Below are positions 23,924 through 35,956 of a DNA stretch of 64,000 nt, piece by piece. The stretch lies in assembly GCA_964017195.1 (NCBI GenBank), contig OZ024890.1:22133201-22197200 (forward strand), written 5' to 3'. The first letter of the stretch is position 1. The number at the start of each line of letters is the position of its first letter. Made by a program: the position numbers and the translations under genes. Below the pieces are notes generated by a model. That model searched no databases, was not told the origin of the DNA, and saw only the letters and a program-made list of their open reading frames with translations. Source of the stretch: Siderastrea radians (taxonomy: Eukaryota > Cnidaria > Anthozoa > Scleractinia > Rhizangiidae).

Positions 23924-26900
23924 TCACTTGGTGCACACGGCGCAAGTCATCTCTCGGCCGGCGACATACGGAAGACAGGGGAGTGAGCCACAGACTCCCT
24001 CCACAGGGTACAGCAAGGCACCATTCTGGTCGGCTCCGCTACCGGGAACATAATCCGCATCTTCATCAACGCAGATGAAATCTTTCTGGCTCTTGTGGTT
24101 GTGATAAGAAGTCATCAGGTACCCATGATACTCCTCGGTCCATCCAGTTGGACAGTCATTCCTTGCGGGCATCATTAGCATTGAACCACGTGAGTTGACG
24201 TAGCAGACAACGCACGGTGCATCATGGTCATGGAGATTTTGCTTCTTGAACAGACCGGGGACAGTATTGACTTCATACTCAGTACCGTACACGTACCCTG
24301 CGCTCTGATGGCCCTCTTTGTACTTGTCATACTTTGGTTTGTCTGGAAGGCAAAGGTAGTTTACGCCACCACCAGGATGAGTGTAATGGTTTCCACCCAT
24401 TCTACCTGAAAGAGAAACAATCATTTCGAAAGTCAGTTCTTGTGGAAATACTCTAAGAAGAAAACAAAACCGATGATTCCCGACTAGGTAGCTAATACTT
24501 TATCAAGTTTCTCTGAAGTAAAACCAAAAAAAGTAATCAGAAAAAAATTGCATTTGGGATTCCTCTCTCTGTATAATCGTAGAATGGCTACCCCCAGTAC
24601 GTTCGAAATTAGCAGGCCTAAGGGGCCGTAACTTTCCGGTAACCGTTACTTTGGGGCAGCTAGAATGCGTGAGTATTTGAAGAAGAAATTCATTGTAAAC
24701 ACAATTGCAGAAAAAGCAAAATGTCCCTGTAATTCCCGTAAGAATTTCTTCTCGATTTTTCTACAATCTTGTTCAACTGTGAGCTGTGCCATCTGCATGG
24801 TGCAGAAGGGAAGACTGCTTTCTTTGACAATGATTTCTAAGATCGTTGAGTTCGCTCTTCACGAAGACGTCAGTGTATACAGATAATCTCTAATCCTCCT
24901 CCCTGCACCCAAACTCCTTCCCGTTGCTTTCGGAGGGCCTTCACTTCCGGGAACTACTTGAAAGGTGCCAAAATTAACGTTACTTTTACTTTAAGAATTT
25001 AATAAGAATACACAAAGGCCATGTAAGAAGCTGAATAAGGGTTGTGAATTGCAGTTGCGCTGCTTACGAACAGTTATGCTTAGCGACAGCAATCAGTGCA
25101 CATGGTTGCGCTTTAAACTCGGTCGTATTTAGCTTTACATGACCGCATATCTCGAAGTTAGTTAGGTATCCCTGAAGGTACATCGCTAGCCTGATTGAGA
25201 GTCATTTCTTCTACAAACGCTCTTCGTGGGGGTCCTCCGGAAAAAAATTCGTACCCGTGCCGTTTTAAAGGAAAACACGGCAAACTATATATCGTTGAAA
25301 AGCTTAATAAATGAAGATTTTGGAAAAAATATGAATTGCCCGTTTCTTCAATTCCGCAAAAGAAAATCGCAAACAACCACGAAAATGACCATGTGTCATT
25401 CAATTGAATTAATAGGGTATCAAATCCAAGCGCATTGGCAAAATAACTGCACAGTATTAATCACAAAGGATCACTCATCAAAAGTGTGTCAGCATTTTTC
25501 AATATTCTAACTGGTTATTTTTTATCTGTCAAGTTCAAGCAGCAAAGAATACGCGATGTGCATTGCATTAAAGATCGCCACGGGTGAAATAGTACAAATT
25601 TAAAAAATCCCCGACACACTTTTGTTTCAAAACATCTAAGGAGTGTTCAGGCCAAATTTCACATATATCCGCCGAATTTTGATACCCTATTAACTAAACT
25701 ATCGAAAATCGTTGATCATGACAAATCTTACTCGTTTGAGACTGATTGTGGTTGATTTATCAGGTTTAATGCAAAAAAAGAACACATTTGAAACAAAATG
25801 TCCTTTTCTTTAATTCATTTGTCTGATGCAATGACGCATGGTCATTTTCGCGGTCATTTTTGCAATTTTCTTTTGCAGAATTGAAGAAACCGGCAATTTA
25901 TATTTTTTTTCCAAAATCTACATTTAGAACGATATATAGTTTGCCGTGTTTTCCTTGAAAATGGCGCGCACACGAATTTTTTCCCGGAGGACACGAGAGG
26001 ACACCCGCGAAGGTCCGGAGTAACCTTAATATTTATCCTTACCTTTGTAAACTATCGTAGCGCCTCTGGGACACGTGGTTTTCCCCCAGCGCACATACTC
26101 AACCCCAGACGCCCCAGCTCCTCTTTGTCCTTTTTGGCCTCTAGGTCCCCGAGCTCCCTTGTCTCCTGTCTTCCCAGCATCTCCCTGGTCTCCTTTAGGA
26201 CCAGGAGGTCCTGGAGCAGAAACACTGGTACCAGGCTTTCCTGGATCTCCTGCAACATAATCATCCTGGGCGCTTAGGTTTCTTAAAGAGGAAGTTTGCC
26301 CCAAAATCCGTGCTAACCTTCAATATGAGCAGCCTAAGTTCGACACATATCCAAAAAATCATTCCGGCTAAGTTTCAGTTTGCTATTTCTTTTAAGGCAA
26401 GAATACTAGAGTTGTTGATTGTTTATGATAACAAGCATGGAACACCTTAATACTTGCTCGTGATGCGGACGTGCCTAATTTTGTTCAATTCATGCGCAGT
26501 GTTCATTTCTTAAGAAGTCCATTTGTCACAGCGCTTGTACAACAATTTGTGCTTCGATGAAATTATAAATATATGAAATTCATAAATTTGAACTGCGGAA
26601 TGAAGAAATAAATGCAAAGAAGATCCTCGCAGTTATTAACGCAACTTATGCAGTTGCGAAAAGAAAGCCTGAAAAAATCAGGCTTGCCGGGATTCGAACC
26701 CTGACCTCTGCGATACCGGTGCAGCGCTCTAACCAATTGAGCTAACAAGCTAATTTATTCTTCCATCAGTTGAATCCCCAATATTACTGCAAACACTGAC
26801 TCCCTGTTTTTATTTAACCCACAAATTTGTTCCACAAATCCCCAAGAAATTACCAGTGAGTAATTCTAGGCTAGAGTCAGTTTTACATACAATATATACA

Positions 26901-29900
26901 CACACATAAGTTTTGTTCTATATCACCTAACAGGTTTGTTTAGTCGACATTACTGGCTACTCACTAGATATTAGTAAATGAAAGAAAGAAAAAAAAAAGA
27001 AAGAACTCTGAATGTATTTGCGTGGTTTTCTATTAAAGTGTGCATTAAGACTTGGTTTTTGTTGTGTTGTAATCGATGAAAAAAAAGGAGGGAAGTTTTC
27101 TGTTTTTGGGAGAATATTGCGCATTTTAGCTACCCAAATAAAGATTCTAGCGACCAAGAAGTAGAAACGGTTTAGGTGCTTGTGAGGCAAAAGGTCTGGC
27201 CTTAACCCTAATACCAAAGATGGTGAAAAGTAATCATAATTGCGTTCTCTGCACTCCTATCTAACCACTGTTTAACGCTGTGCAAAAGAGAGTGGTTGCG
27301 TTGCAGGTCCAGAAAAGATGATTGAGAGTCTCCTTGTCAGTTTGGCAAAAAGCACACCGATCATTATCTTTTAGGTTTATTTTTGTTAGAAAATTATTAG
27401 TCGCCAATCTTCTGTGAAATAAAGCTTTTCATACAAAATTGATCATCGGCATTCATTCATTTACCTTTTGGTCCAGCAGGCCCTGGCGGTCCGGGCGGCC
27501 CCAGTTTATTTCCACTTTTTTGCCCTGAAATATACACACAAAAAAACTGATCCCATCGAATCACTTGCCAGCTATTTGTTACAACTTTGTAATAGATCGA
27601 CTTTGACAGGATTTGTTATTTTTTCTCATTGGTCATCGCATCGGTTTAATACTTGTTCTATTTATCTAGCATGAAAAAACAACAACATACAAAGTTCTTT
27701 CGATGGAGATTGAGAACAATATATTCTCCAAATTATTGCAACACAGTGTGGAAATTTTCGTTTTACAAGAGAGGAGTAATATTGCTTCTCTTTAATCGAT
27801 AGTTACTGGCTAAAAATACAGTAACTGCATGTCATAGCAAGATGAGAATCATTTGGTAGACTTATAAGAATATTATTAAATTTAATTAGTACGGACAACA
27901 AGTAACGTCTATTTATTGTGCAAGATTTGAACTTCAGTTTACAAACTGCCGCAAAACACTGTATTTTACCTGACGCTGTATCGAGTGAATAGATTGCCTT
28001 CTGTCCACTACAACAAAGTTTAGAAAACATATGATTGCCGAAGTTATGATAGTACTGAAGGTTCCTTCTTTACTAACCTAGTAGGTAGGCCAAAAGCGGC
28101 GAGCCAGCTGGTTTGGATGGTAGCTTCAGCAGCGCATCAAGCCTATAGAAAGATAAAAATAAAGGTTAGCACAAGATACACTGTATCGGTTAATCCCACC
28201 AGTCACTGAGTTTTCGTTTCATTACTGTTGAGGTCAGGTTATATTGAATTAGCGTCGGTGGTATACATTTTACTCCGAACTAAGCAATATTTTTCGCTAC
28301 ACCGGAAACTTTGGTATATTGCAAGAGGTTTGCTATATCGGGATTCCACTATATTGAGCGTTAATATCCGTTTGGTATTTAGGTACAATATGACGTTAAA
28401 AACAGTGGTTTCAATGACTTCTGAACTAGGTGTCATGCCTAATAAACATTTGCTTGAAAGAAACAAAACAAATGAAAAACGTAGGGTTGGGTTGCATGGT
28501 TCGAGGCGTGTAGGTTTAAAAATCTGGCACATATCTCTTTTTTGATCTTTTCTGGTGGTTAAAAATAACTTGAGCAATACAAGTGTATTTGGATATTGCG
28601 TTTGTTTCAAAGTATACTTTGTCTCACAAAAGTGGCCCTTTAAAATATTTAAGTTGTTGAAACGTTTTGCATACTTCTTTTCCAGTTCTTGCAACTGCTC
28701 ATTTAACATGCTCGCAGTTTTGTTATGCCTGCAAAGAAAGAAATATACTGTTAGGGACTATCTCACGTATCCAGGAGGGGAGCTAAAAAGTAGTTTTACA
28801 AACGATCGAGCAGATGAATAAACTTAACATGCAGGTTAAGCCTTTTTACAAATTAACATACGTTTGTAACTTAGGGGGAAGGGAAAAGAGGTAAAGAGGG
28901 GTGTGTGGTTGGGAGCCCAGGAGAACTTGAAGCCTTCAGGCGGCGTGAAGCTAGTCAGGATGAATAGAAAAGAAATAGCACAATATTACGACAACATCAA
29001 AAGAATGACAGTTATGGGAGCCGCCAAGCCGAGAGGCAGGAACCTGACGCAGTTACGGAGCATTACCTTTAGAGGGAGGGAGGAGGGGAAAAGAGGGGTT
29101 GGGGGCGGGTCGGGAGCTCAGGAAAACCTAAAGGAGGAGGGAATCGGGAATAAGACAATCTGTGAGACGGCGTGAAGATAGGAGAATGGCAAACAAATAA
29201 CACTTTATTGCGACAACAGCAAAGGACTGAAAGTGGTAGGAGCCGCCAAAGAGAATGGCAGGAACTTGAAGTAGTCATTTGGAAGGAGAGCAATAACTAC
29301 AGGAAACTAAGACCCCCCCCCCCCCTACAGCGTCTACCAAGTGTTCACTTCCGAATTGAAATAAAGTTTGGTTCTTTTACCCGCCAGTCACAAAGTAAAT
29401 TCTGGATCAGAAGAGATTTCTTAGATTTCTAAGGTAATTCCAGTTCCTTTTAAGTCCCCTGGTTAACTTTGACTCTGAATACATTTGAGTTTTCCTTAAC
29501 AAAGTACTCACGTATTGTGTGTAAGGGTGTGATGTCAGCTCAGTCCTATTTATCGGAATTTACATTTTGGACATTGTAAATTACGTTACGAGGAAAAACT
29601 ATGATAAGAGGAAGTTGTTGCACTAGTTTGTTGTTATCAAGCACGTTCAAGCACGTTCTTTGATACTTTTTTTTTAATTAAATGACATTGATGCAAGAAA
29701 TTAACAACTTTTGACGAGTTGTACTTATCGTTTAGTTAATTTTTGCATTTTTGTTAATATTTTGTGTTTTAGAAACATACCTCTCTTCCATGGCTTTCAG
29801 TAGTTTTTTAATGTCCGCTGACAGGTTAATCCCTTGATCTTGATACAGTGGAGACTCTACTCCGACAGATTCAGTGGTTACTTGGTTTTCTCTGCCTGGT

Positions 29901-29980
29901 TCTTCCAAAGTTCCGTCCACTGCAGAGATATGAGCCACTGAGACGGATAACAATAACACTGCCACGAAACACCTGGACAT
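23924..29980 (-). CDS. Short-chain collagen C4-like protein, unit 1 (complete, 6 exons, 374 aa)
   Basis: Exons in transcription order: 29781-29980, 28618-28728, 28078-28142, 27465-27524, 26043-26249, 23924-24405. All have GT-AG junctions and joining phases and total 1,125 bases. Exon 1 encodes a signal peptide (MSRCFVAVLLLSVSVAHIS) and an acidic propeptide-like stretch. Exon 2 (NEQLQELEKKYAKRFNNL) looks like a coiled-coil trimerisation segment. Exons 4 and 5 encode short Gly-X-Y runs (GPPGPPGPAGPKG; GPPGPKGDQGDAGKTGDKG) with small breaks. Exon 5 ends in the YVRWGKTTCP motif. The last exon holds the cysteine-containing C-terminal domain (GGGVNYLCLPDKP, YLMTSYHNH, CVDEDADYVPG) typical of sponge/cnidarian short-chain collagens. 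It is probably secreted to mesoglea or another matrix. Exon 2's donor (GTATAC) is weaker than the rest but the only one keeping frame. An in-frame ATG 13 codons upstream would spoil the signal peptide. A polyadenylation signal is possible at 23796-23791. Confidence 0.9.
25217..26017. mobile_element. Large foldback element in the last collagen intron
   Basis: About 200 bases at the left (TTCGTACCCGTGCCGTTTTA, CGGCAAACTATATATCG) return inverted at the right (CGATATATAGTTTGCCG, and ATTTTTTCCCGGAGGAC matching GTCCTCCGGAAAAAAAT). A second inverted pair sits inside (AATAGGGTATCAAA and TTTTGATACCCTATT). It contains no transposase. It fills about 0.8 kb of the 1.6-kb intron between 24406 and 26042. 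Confidence 0.65.
26563..26760 (-). mobile_element. tRNA-derived SINE, copy 3
   Basis: Minus-strand copy of the same SINE, about 200 bases. It has the head GCTCAATTGGTTAGAGCGCTG, a B-box-like part with small deletions, the hairpin CTGATTTTTTCAGG and the tail ending AGTTCAAATTTATGAATTTC. Several single-base losses in the head suggest it is older than the copies near 4 kb. It lies in a collagen intron, opposite to no gene. Confidence 0.7.
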
Positions 29981-31152
29981 CCTGAAACAAATTGGTACTT
30001 CTTGGGATAATTTCATTGTGGAGCCTGGGAGTGGACTTCTTGTACACCAAAGCGCTTTGATGTTGACGCCAAGCAAAACACAACCTTTTCTCTCTTCACC
30101 GAAAGGCAATTGTTTTTAGCATTCGTTATCACCATCTAGGTACAGCGTGATATTGAGAGCAGGGGTCTCGAGGACTTTGAAATGGGTGTCATGGCTGGCT
30201 AAAGTAGGTTTCTGTCTCTGCAATTTTCAGTTAGTGTTTAAATGGGTACACCATTGTAGAATTAGCCCAGGAACGTCACCAAATTGACAACTGTCGGGGA
30301 CATAGCCAAAGAGTTTCAATGGTGGATGATTTTTCTGTTGCCGAAAGAAAGAATAAAAAATGGCAGCGGAAGTAGGGTTCAACAACTTCAGCATTCCTGT
30401 TGTTTTTACCCTATCATAATCCTCACAATCATCAGGCGAATAATTCCGGGGAGTAGCGTTTAACGAGTGGTGCTTATCGTATCTGTGATTAACGAGACAA
30501 AAATATGCCAATATCCGACTTTACACGGCACCGCACAGTGCGTGTCAGCACGTACTACTCGGTTCATACGTGAAGCAATGTAAAAATAAATACTTCCACT
30601 GAGTTGATTGCTATCCAGCTATCGGTGTATACGACATTTGCAATAATCCTAACTTGTGGTGTTTTCTGAGGGGTACATGTGCATGCAATTTTAATCTTTT
30701 CTCTCTACCACTCTTAGTCCAGTATCGAGACGAGTGCCTAAACATGATCAAATTGATGTTTCAATCAAAAAAGAAGTTAGCTTAGCTTTTCAACCTTGCA
30801 CGGCTATTAGTTATACCTAATTCATCCAAAAATGAAATGAAAAGAAGGACTCGCGGGTCCTCATGCCTGTTTTCACGTTTAGTACATAACTACTTTGCTA
30901 TCTTGTCGTTACAATATTGAGAAACCTATCGTTGTCTTAAAAGCTTCACCTTTTTTAACGATTAAATCGTCGGAAATTATGGCAACCCCTTGTAGATTCT
31001 CGTTATTTTCGTCCATCGTTTAGGTTCGCAAAAATTCAACTAGCAAAAACCTCTACCCTTTTAGAATACATTTTGATTCGCAAAAATTAAACCTGCAAAA
31101 AAAAGCCCAGTTTCGTCTTCATCAAGACCGCAGGATAAAAAGGCGAAAGGCT

Positions 31153-31318
31153 CATTTATACAGGGTTAGCCTCCACTCTGAAGTAAAATATTCACGATAC
31201 CAACAGGAAAGTGATGAATTTTTGAAGTGAAGCAATACACAGAGTTGTGAATAGTTCATCTTCTCGCTGGTATTTGTGAATGTTTTACTTCAGAGTGAGA
31301 CTAATGCTGTATAAATGC
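31153..31318. mobile_element. MITE, 166 bases, ends CATTTATACAG
   Basis: The left arm (CATTTATACAG ... CACTCTGAAGTAAAATATTC) and the right arm (GAATGTTTTACTTCAGAGTG ... CTGTATAAATG) are inverted copies over about 45 bases. The second flank copy near 38.6 kb keeps only the right half. Confidence 0.6.
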
Positions 31319-32239
31319 GTCTTTTGTCTCTTTATACACCGGTCTTGAAACTCCATTTTTTTGACCGAATTATTAGCATTGCATTTTTTCCAGTTTTTAC
31401 ACCTCGCTAATCTTGTACCCAAGGAAAGTTTTTCGAATTTCGAGCCCCGAAAAAAAGGGGCAGGAAAAAAAAAAGAAAAAAAAAGGCGTTAGGGTACATT
31501 TGATCTACACTTTGTTGTCAAACTGAGATTGTGTGACGAGCCCAAACATCAAGCTCGTCTGCTTAAGGTTAGCCTTTTGAATTCTTACAGTGTATTCTTT
31601 GCGTAATTCCTGTGTTTAATATGCACAGCTACGACCTCGGTGCTAAAAGGAGACTAAATTAGACTTCACAAATTCAGATATGTACCCTGAAGGTGTCCCA
31701 GTGACTTTAAAAGGCTTTGTTCAATATTCATCAGTTCCTTACTGTCGAGACTAAAATGGCGAGAATGGCGAGAATGCACTCTAGCCTTTATTTTCAAAAT
31801 TATACCGCTAACATCCTTTATTCGCTGTCTATTTTATTAAACTCGCTATTAGTTTAGCAATGAATATAACTTTTATTTAATTTATAGTGAGTATTTGGAA
31901 CTGAAACAGGGGTAGATCCGGTAGATCCGGTAGCTTGGGTTGTCACCTCTTCCCCCGAACTTCATGGAGAACTTACCCCAATAGGAGAAGATGATGTAGA
32001 AAAGTTGACCGAACTTTCTTAAAAGATGTATTAATATGGCAAAAAAATATTTATGCTTTTTGAATTGACATCACACTTCACAAAACTCCCGAAAGCGAGT
32101 CAGATATGAATTCACATAGTTAACAGCAGAATAAAGTGCCAATTACCCGAGGGAACATGAGCAAAGTGAGAGAAAAGAGATACGATTCTCCTAATATGAA
32201 AACGCTGGCTTTCTAATTACGACAGTAACAGTATATTAC

Positions 32240-32540
32240 GACTCACTATATAGATAGCCCCTGGATATGAGTAAGCACGCGCTCTGATTGGCTCCCTACT
32301 AACAGGCTATCAGCTGTTATTATATAGGCATACCCCGGATATGAGTAAGCACGCGCTCTGATTGGTTCCCTACTAACAGATTATCATCTTTTATTGTATA
32401 GACGGACCCTGGATATGAGCAAGCACGCGCACTCTGATTGGCTTCCTACTAACAGACTATCAGCTGTTATGATATAGACAGCCTGTGGACATAAGCAAGC
32501 ACGCGCTCTGATTGGATCCCTACTAATAGGTTATCAGCCA
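32240..32540. repeat. Four tandem copies of a 74-75-base unit containing CTCTGATTGG
   Basis: Units start near 32261, 32335, 32409 and 32484. Each contains GATATGAG(T/C)AAGCACGCGC, an inverted CCAAT box (ATTGG), TACTAACAG and a TATATAG-like stretch. The second flank copy has two adjacent units plus one separated by a CATA microsatellite (40615-40975). Confidence 0.85.
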
Positions 32541-33582
32541 AGAGAGGATGAAGTAAGAGAGTGAAACCCCGTGCCCCATGATAAATATTTGAAATTTATT
32601 ATTTTTTCGCGCCCTGTTATGATCGTATTCGGACAACTCGATTGATTTTAACTCGTTTATTCGTACACCACTACACCCGTTACAGTTCACTCGAAAAACT
32701 CGAACTCAGAACTCGAAAACCCTAATCGAACACTATATTACAGCATCGTGTTACAAAAAACGCACGTGATCAAAACCGGTTAAAACAGGAATATATACAA
32801 ACAAAACCGCACAGTGTCCAATTTCACTGATGTACTTATCAAATATGTTGAGACGATTTCCACACGCCCACGCTGCGAAGGTTATTTTTATCTGTTGTTC
32901 CCATGTCAACAATCTAAAATTACATGACGTCATTCTAACTGGCCAATGAGGTGTCGTCCTTAAAATAACCACGCAGTATGACACTGAACCAAAAATAGAT
33001 TTCGAATAATTTTCATCGGAAGAGGCCCATGCATGCCATGTATGGGAGATTCGCTCTATCCCTTCATCCTCTCTTGCTATCAGCTTATAGCTGCTTATAT
33101 CTTATAGAAAAGTCATAATAAATAGACAGTAAAAAGACATGCTATTCACCTCCATTTGGCTGAATAATTGTTAAACAAGACGGTCCCACGAAGCTGGAGT
33201 TAATTTGTGAGCCACTAGCTAGGTTCATGAGCTACATGAATTCCTACCATTTTTCTCTTTTCGAAAAAGCAAAAAATACACATAGCAAAATTGAAACCCG
33301 AAAGAACTTCAAACCAAACCGTAGTGCTAGAATTAAACCTCTGAATTCTCCTACGGCCCTCGCATTTTCAGCATTTTACAATACAGTAAGAAACGCCATG
33401 CGTTTTATTATATTGCGTTGCCTGTATATATTTGCTTGACTACTTGTCGAAAGGTGATCCCCAACTGAACGCCCGGGGTTTAACCCATTGACTCCCTTGC
33501 CGCAAAAAACCGCCCGTAAAGGACCACAGTCCTTGGTCACTTTGTGACGTCATCACTTTGAGTGACAGCAGATGTTTTTGAT

Positions 33583-33700
33583 CAATCAGTCAATCAATCA
33601 ATCAATCCTTTATTAACGTGGTCAGCACGCTTAGCTAAAAAGCTAGTTTACAGGTGCGCCACGAAATAAAAATACAAAATAGAAAAGTAAAACTTCTTGG
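33583..33700 (-). mobile_element. Possible LINE 3' tail nested in the piggyBac-type element
   Basis: On the minus strand a sequence containing CACGTTAATAAAGGATTG ends in a (GATT)n run, the kind of short tandem tail left by CR1/L2-like non-LTR retrotransposons. No coding part is visible. Orientation and extent are inferred from the tail. Confidence 0.35.
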
Positions 33701-34073
33701 AAGTGTATAAATAAGTTAAGCTATGATTAAGAATAACTACGTATTATAATGTTTTGTCTAACTAAGAATAAAATATAGAAATATAATAATATTATAAAAA
33801 ACAGTAAAATAGTAAAAATCGTGAAAACAATAAAAATTGTCACACTTCTCGTAAGTGAGGTAAGTGAGGTAAGTGAGGTGCTGTACGAGGTGGTTCTGAC
33901 TTCTTCCAATTGATGCACCTGGCACACTTCTCATAAAACGTTCCTAAACTGAAGCGCTCACTTAAAATAGACCAGAGTTACACAAAGAAAAAGGAAACAG
34001 TTTCCTTGTGAAATTGACGCAAAACTTGTACTTGGCACTGGTTGACACTTCTAGTTCAAATCTTCTCTTATCC

Positions 34074-34300
34074 AAGGAAAGACCATCAAATGGCCTACAA
34101 ACTCCAAAAATAAATAAATCAATCAAATCATATCAAATCAAATCGAATTGAGAACCAAAAACAACGTCCTGAAAGGTAAGTTGAAATCTTTTCTAATCTA
34201 AGGAAAGACCATCAAAATGCCTACAAACTCCAAAAATAAATCAAATCAAATCAAATCAAATCAAATCGAATCAAACTGAGAACCAAAAACAACGGGACAT
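34074..34300. repeat. Two tandem copies of a unit of about 120 bases
   Basis: Segments containing AAGGAAAGACCATCAAA, CCTACAAACTCCAAAAATAA and GAGAACCAAAAACAACG occur twice, separated by TCAAA-rich simple repeats. They are internal to the piggyBac-type element. Confidence 0.7.
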
Positions 34301-34988
34301 GGCCTTTAACCCGGAAAGACGACCGGCTACAGTTAAATTTTGAATTGTGCCCCTGCCAGGGATAAAATTTGCCAAACAACCTCGGAAATGGAAGAAAAGT
34401 TTAGTTTCCATGCTGCAGGTTTGGACTGGGATTTGAGCGGACAGGGGCCAAATTAGAGCATCGTTGCCTAAAATTGGTGGGTTTTTCGAAAACGGTTGGG
34501 AGTGAGTGGGTTAAGGTTTCCCTTGAATGAGTCTTTTATATAATTGCATTTTGTTGAAGTCTAAGCTTGTTTTAACCGCTAAATATGTTGATCAAAACAT
34601 CATTCCATTATACTCCCTCCAAGATGTAAGCATACCACATCTCAGGAGATAATGATTTGTTATATTAAAGTATAACACTATTTAAGGACAAATTTATTGC
34701 TAGGGCTGCTGGCGCGGTGACCTTTTGGTGAATCTGACCAACATTTGCAGACGCATGTATAGCTCTTCAATCCATACAGAATATTCTCCCCTTTGGATTC
34801 CAATTAGATTTTTCTTTTCAGAGAATAGTCTCTACTTTTGGCGATGGCGAATGTGGGGTGGGCGAAATTCACACACGCGTGCGCGTCGTCACAGCTTTTG
34901 GAAATAACTTCTGGACAATAACACTATTCCCAAGTAATTTTCTTTCCATATTCCTGTGATACAAACATTAAATTCACTGGAAGAAAGT

Positions 34989-35110
34989 GCAATGTAACCA
35001 CTTCTCAGCCTTTTCGAAATCGTCTCGCGTTCGTCCGCCATATTGAATTCATGGCCGATGCCTCGCAATAGCGTCACGTGCACAAAAATTTGAACGGCGA
35101 TTGGCTAATG
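34989..35110 (-). promoter_or_regulatory. Possible orphan promoter and first exon
   Basis: On the minus strand a CCAAT box (AGCCAATCGCC), CACGTGACGC and then ATGGCGGACGAACGCGAGAC follow each other. The start MADERETISKRLRSG has good Kozak context and CpG-bearing codons, unlike the surrounding DNA. No good donor follows and no downstream exon was recognised. Confidence 0.25.
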
Positions 35111-35708
35111 GTTTGTTTTGCTCCGAGTTATCAAAATTGATAACGATCCCGGACTGGTCAGTTGTCAGTTGTCAGTAAAACCCACTGCAAATGTCAGTTG
35201 TCAGTTAAATTTTAGGCTATTTGTCAGTTGTCAGTTAGCCCCATCCAGACGCTCTTTTCTGGTTGTTAAAAATAACTTGTGCAATACAAGTGTGTTTGGA
35301 TATTGCGTTCGTTTAAAAGTATACTTTGTCTCACAAAAGTGGCCCTTTTAATATTTAAGTTGTTGAAACGTTTTGCATACTTCTTTTCCAGTTCTTGCAA
35401 TCGCTCATTTAACATGTCGCAGTCTTGTTATGCCTGCGGAGAAAGAGACATATTGTTAGGGACTCTCTTACTTCTCCAGGAGGGGAGCTAAAAAGTAGTT
35501 TTGTAAACGAGCAGGTGAGCAAATACTACATGTGGGTTAAGCCTTTTTACAGATTATCATACGTTTGTTAGTTAGGGGGAAGGGAAAAGAGGGAAAGAGG
35601 GGGGTGGCGTTGGGAGCCCAGGAGAACTTGAAACCGTCAGACGGCATGAAGCTGAGGAATAGAAAAGAAATAGTACAATACTACGACAACATCAAAAGAA
35701 TGAAAGTT

Positions 35709-35956
35709 TTTTTTAAATTGATGCACCACAATCACTAACATTACAATACAATACTTAAAAACATTGCTACAATCAATACAATACTTTGAACGTTACTTAC
35801 AGTATTGTACCCTACCGGACAGCATTAACATTAGCTAAAATTAAAATCGGGTACTGAGACGATTTCAATGCAGACAAATCACTTACATAACAATGATCTA
35901 TTTACAATGTTTACATTACTTACATTACTTACAATGGTGTTTAAGTGTTTATTTTT
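35709..35956 (-). mobile_element. Retroinsertion, 248 bases, with a 16-base target duplication
   Basis: The direct repeat CAAAAGAATGAAAGTT flanks the segment (35693-35708 and 35957-35972). The matching position in unit 1 (near 29000) has a single copy. The segment begins with a T-run, which is a poly-A tail on the minus strand. The long target duplication plus poly-A implies LINE-mediated retroposition. The body is not recognised. Confidence 0.75.

Larger units (their letters stand above)
33484..34510. mobile_element. piggyBac-type non-autonomous element, 1,027 bases, TTAA target
   Basis: The left end CCCATTGACTCCC and the right end GGGAGTGAGTGGG are inverted with two mismatches. TTAA flanks both sides (33480-33483, 34511-34514). 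The duplicate flank at about 41,365 has the uninterrupted site with one TTTAA, an empty site. CCC ends and a TTAA target are characteristic of the piggyBac superfamily. No transposase is readable inside. It contains a nested LINE-like 3' tail and a 120-base tandem duplication. Confidence 0.85.
30000..34590. repeat. 5' flank of collagen unit 1, duplicated downstream as 37.2-41.4 kb
   Basis: From the 5' end of the unit-1 gene rightward the sequence matches 37,200-41,400 at high but imperfect identity. Landmarks occur in the same order (the CGTGTCAGCACGTAC segment, the TAGTGAGTATTTGGAACTGAA segment, the GATCCCCAACTGAACGCCC segment). It holds no gene. Differences between the copies are insertions described separately. 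Confidence 0.75.

Noticed and set aside
24224..24409. Plus-strand frames opposite the collagen C-terminal exons (also 42894-43079)
   Set aside because: They are antisense shadows of the conserved minus-strand domain.
30000..30109. Longer N-terminus for collagen unit 1 starting at 30109 or 30018
   Set aside because: The upstream residues would bury the signal peptide; an acceptor-like TTTGTTTCAG just before the ATG at 29980 suggests they are untranslated or intronic.
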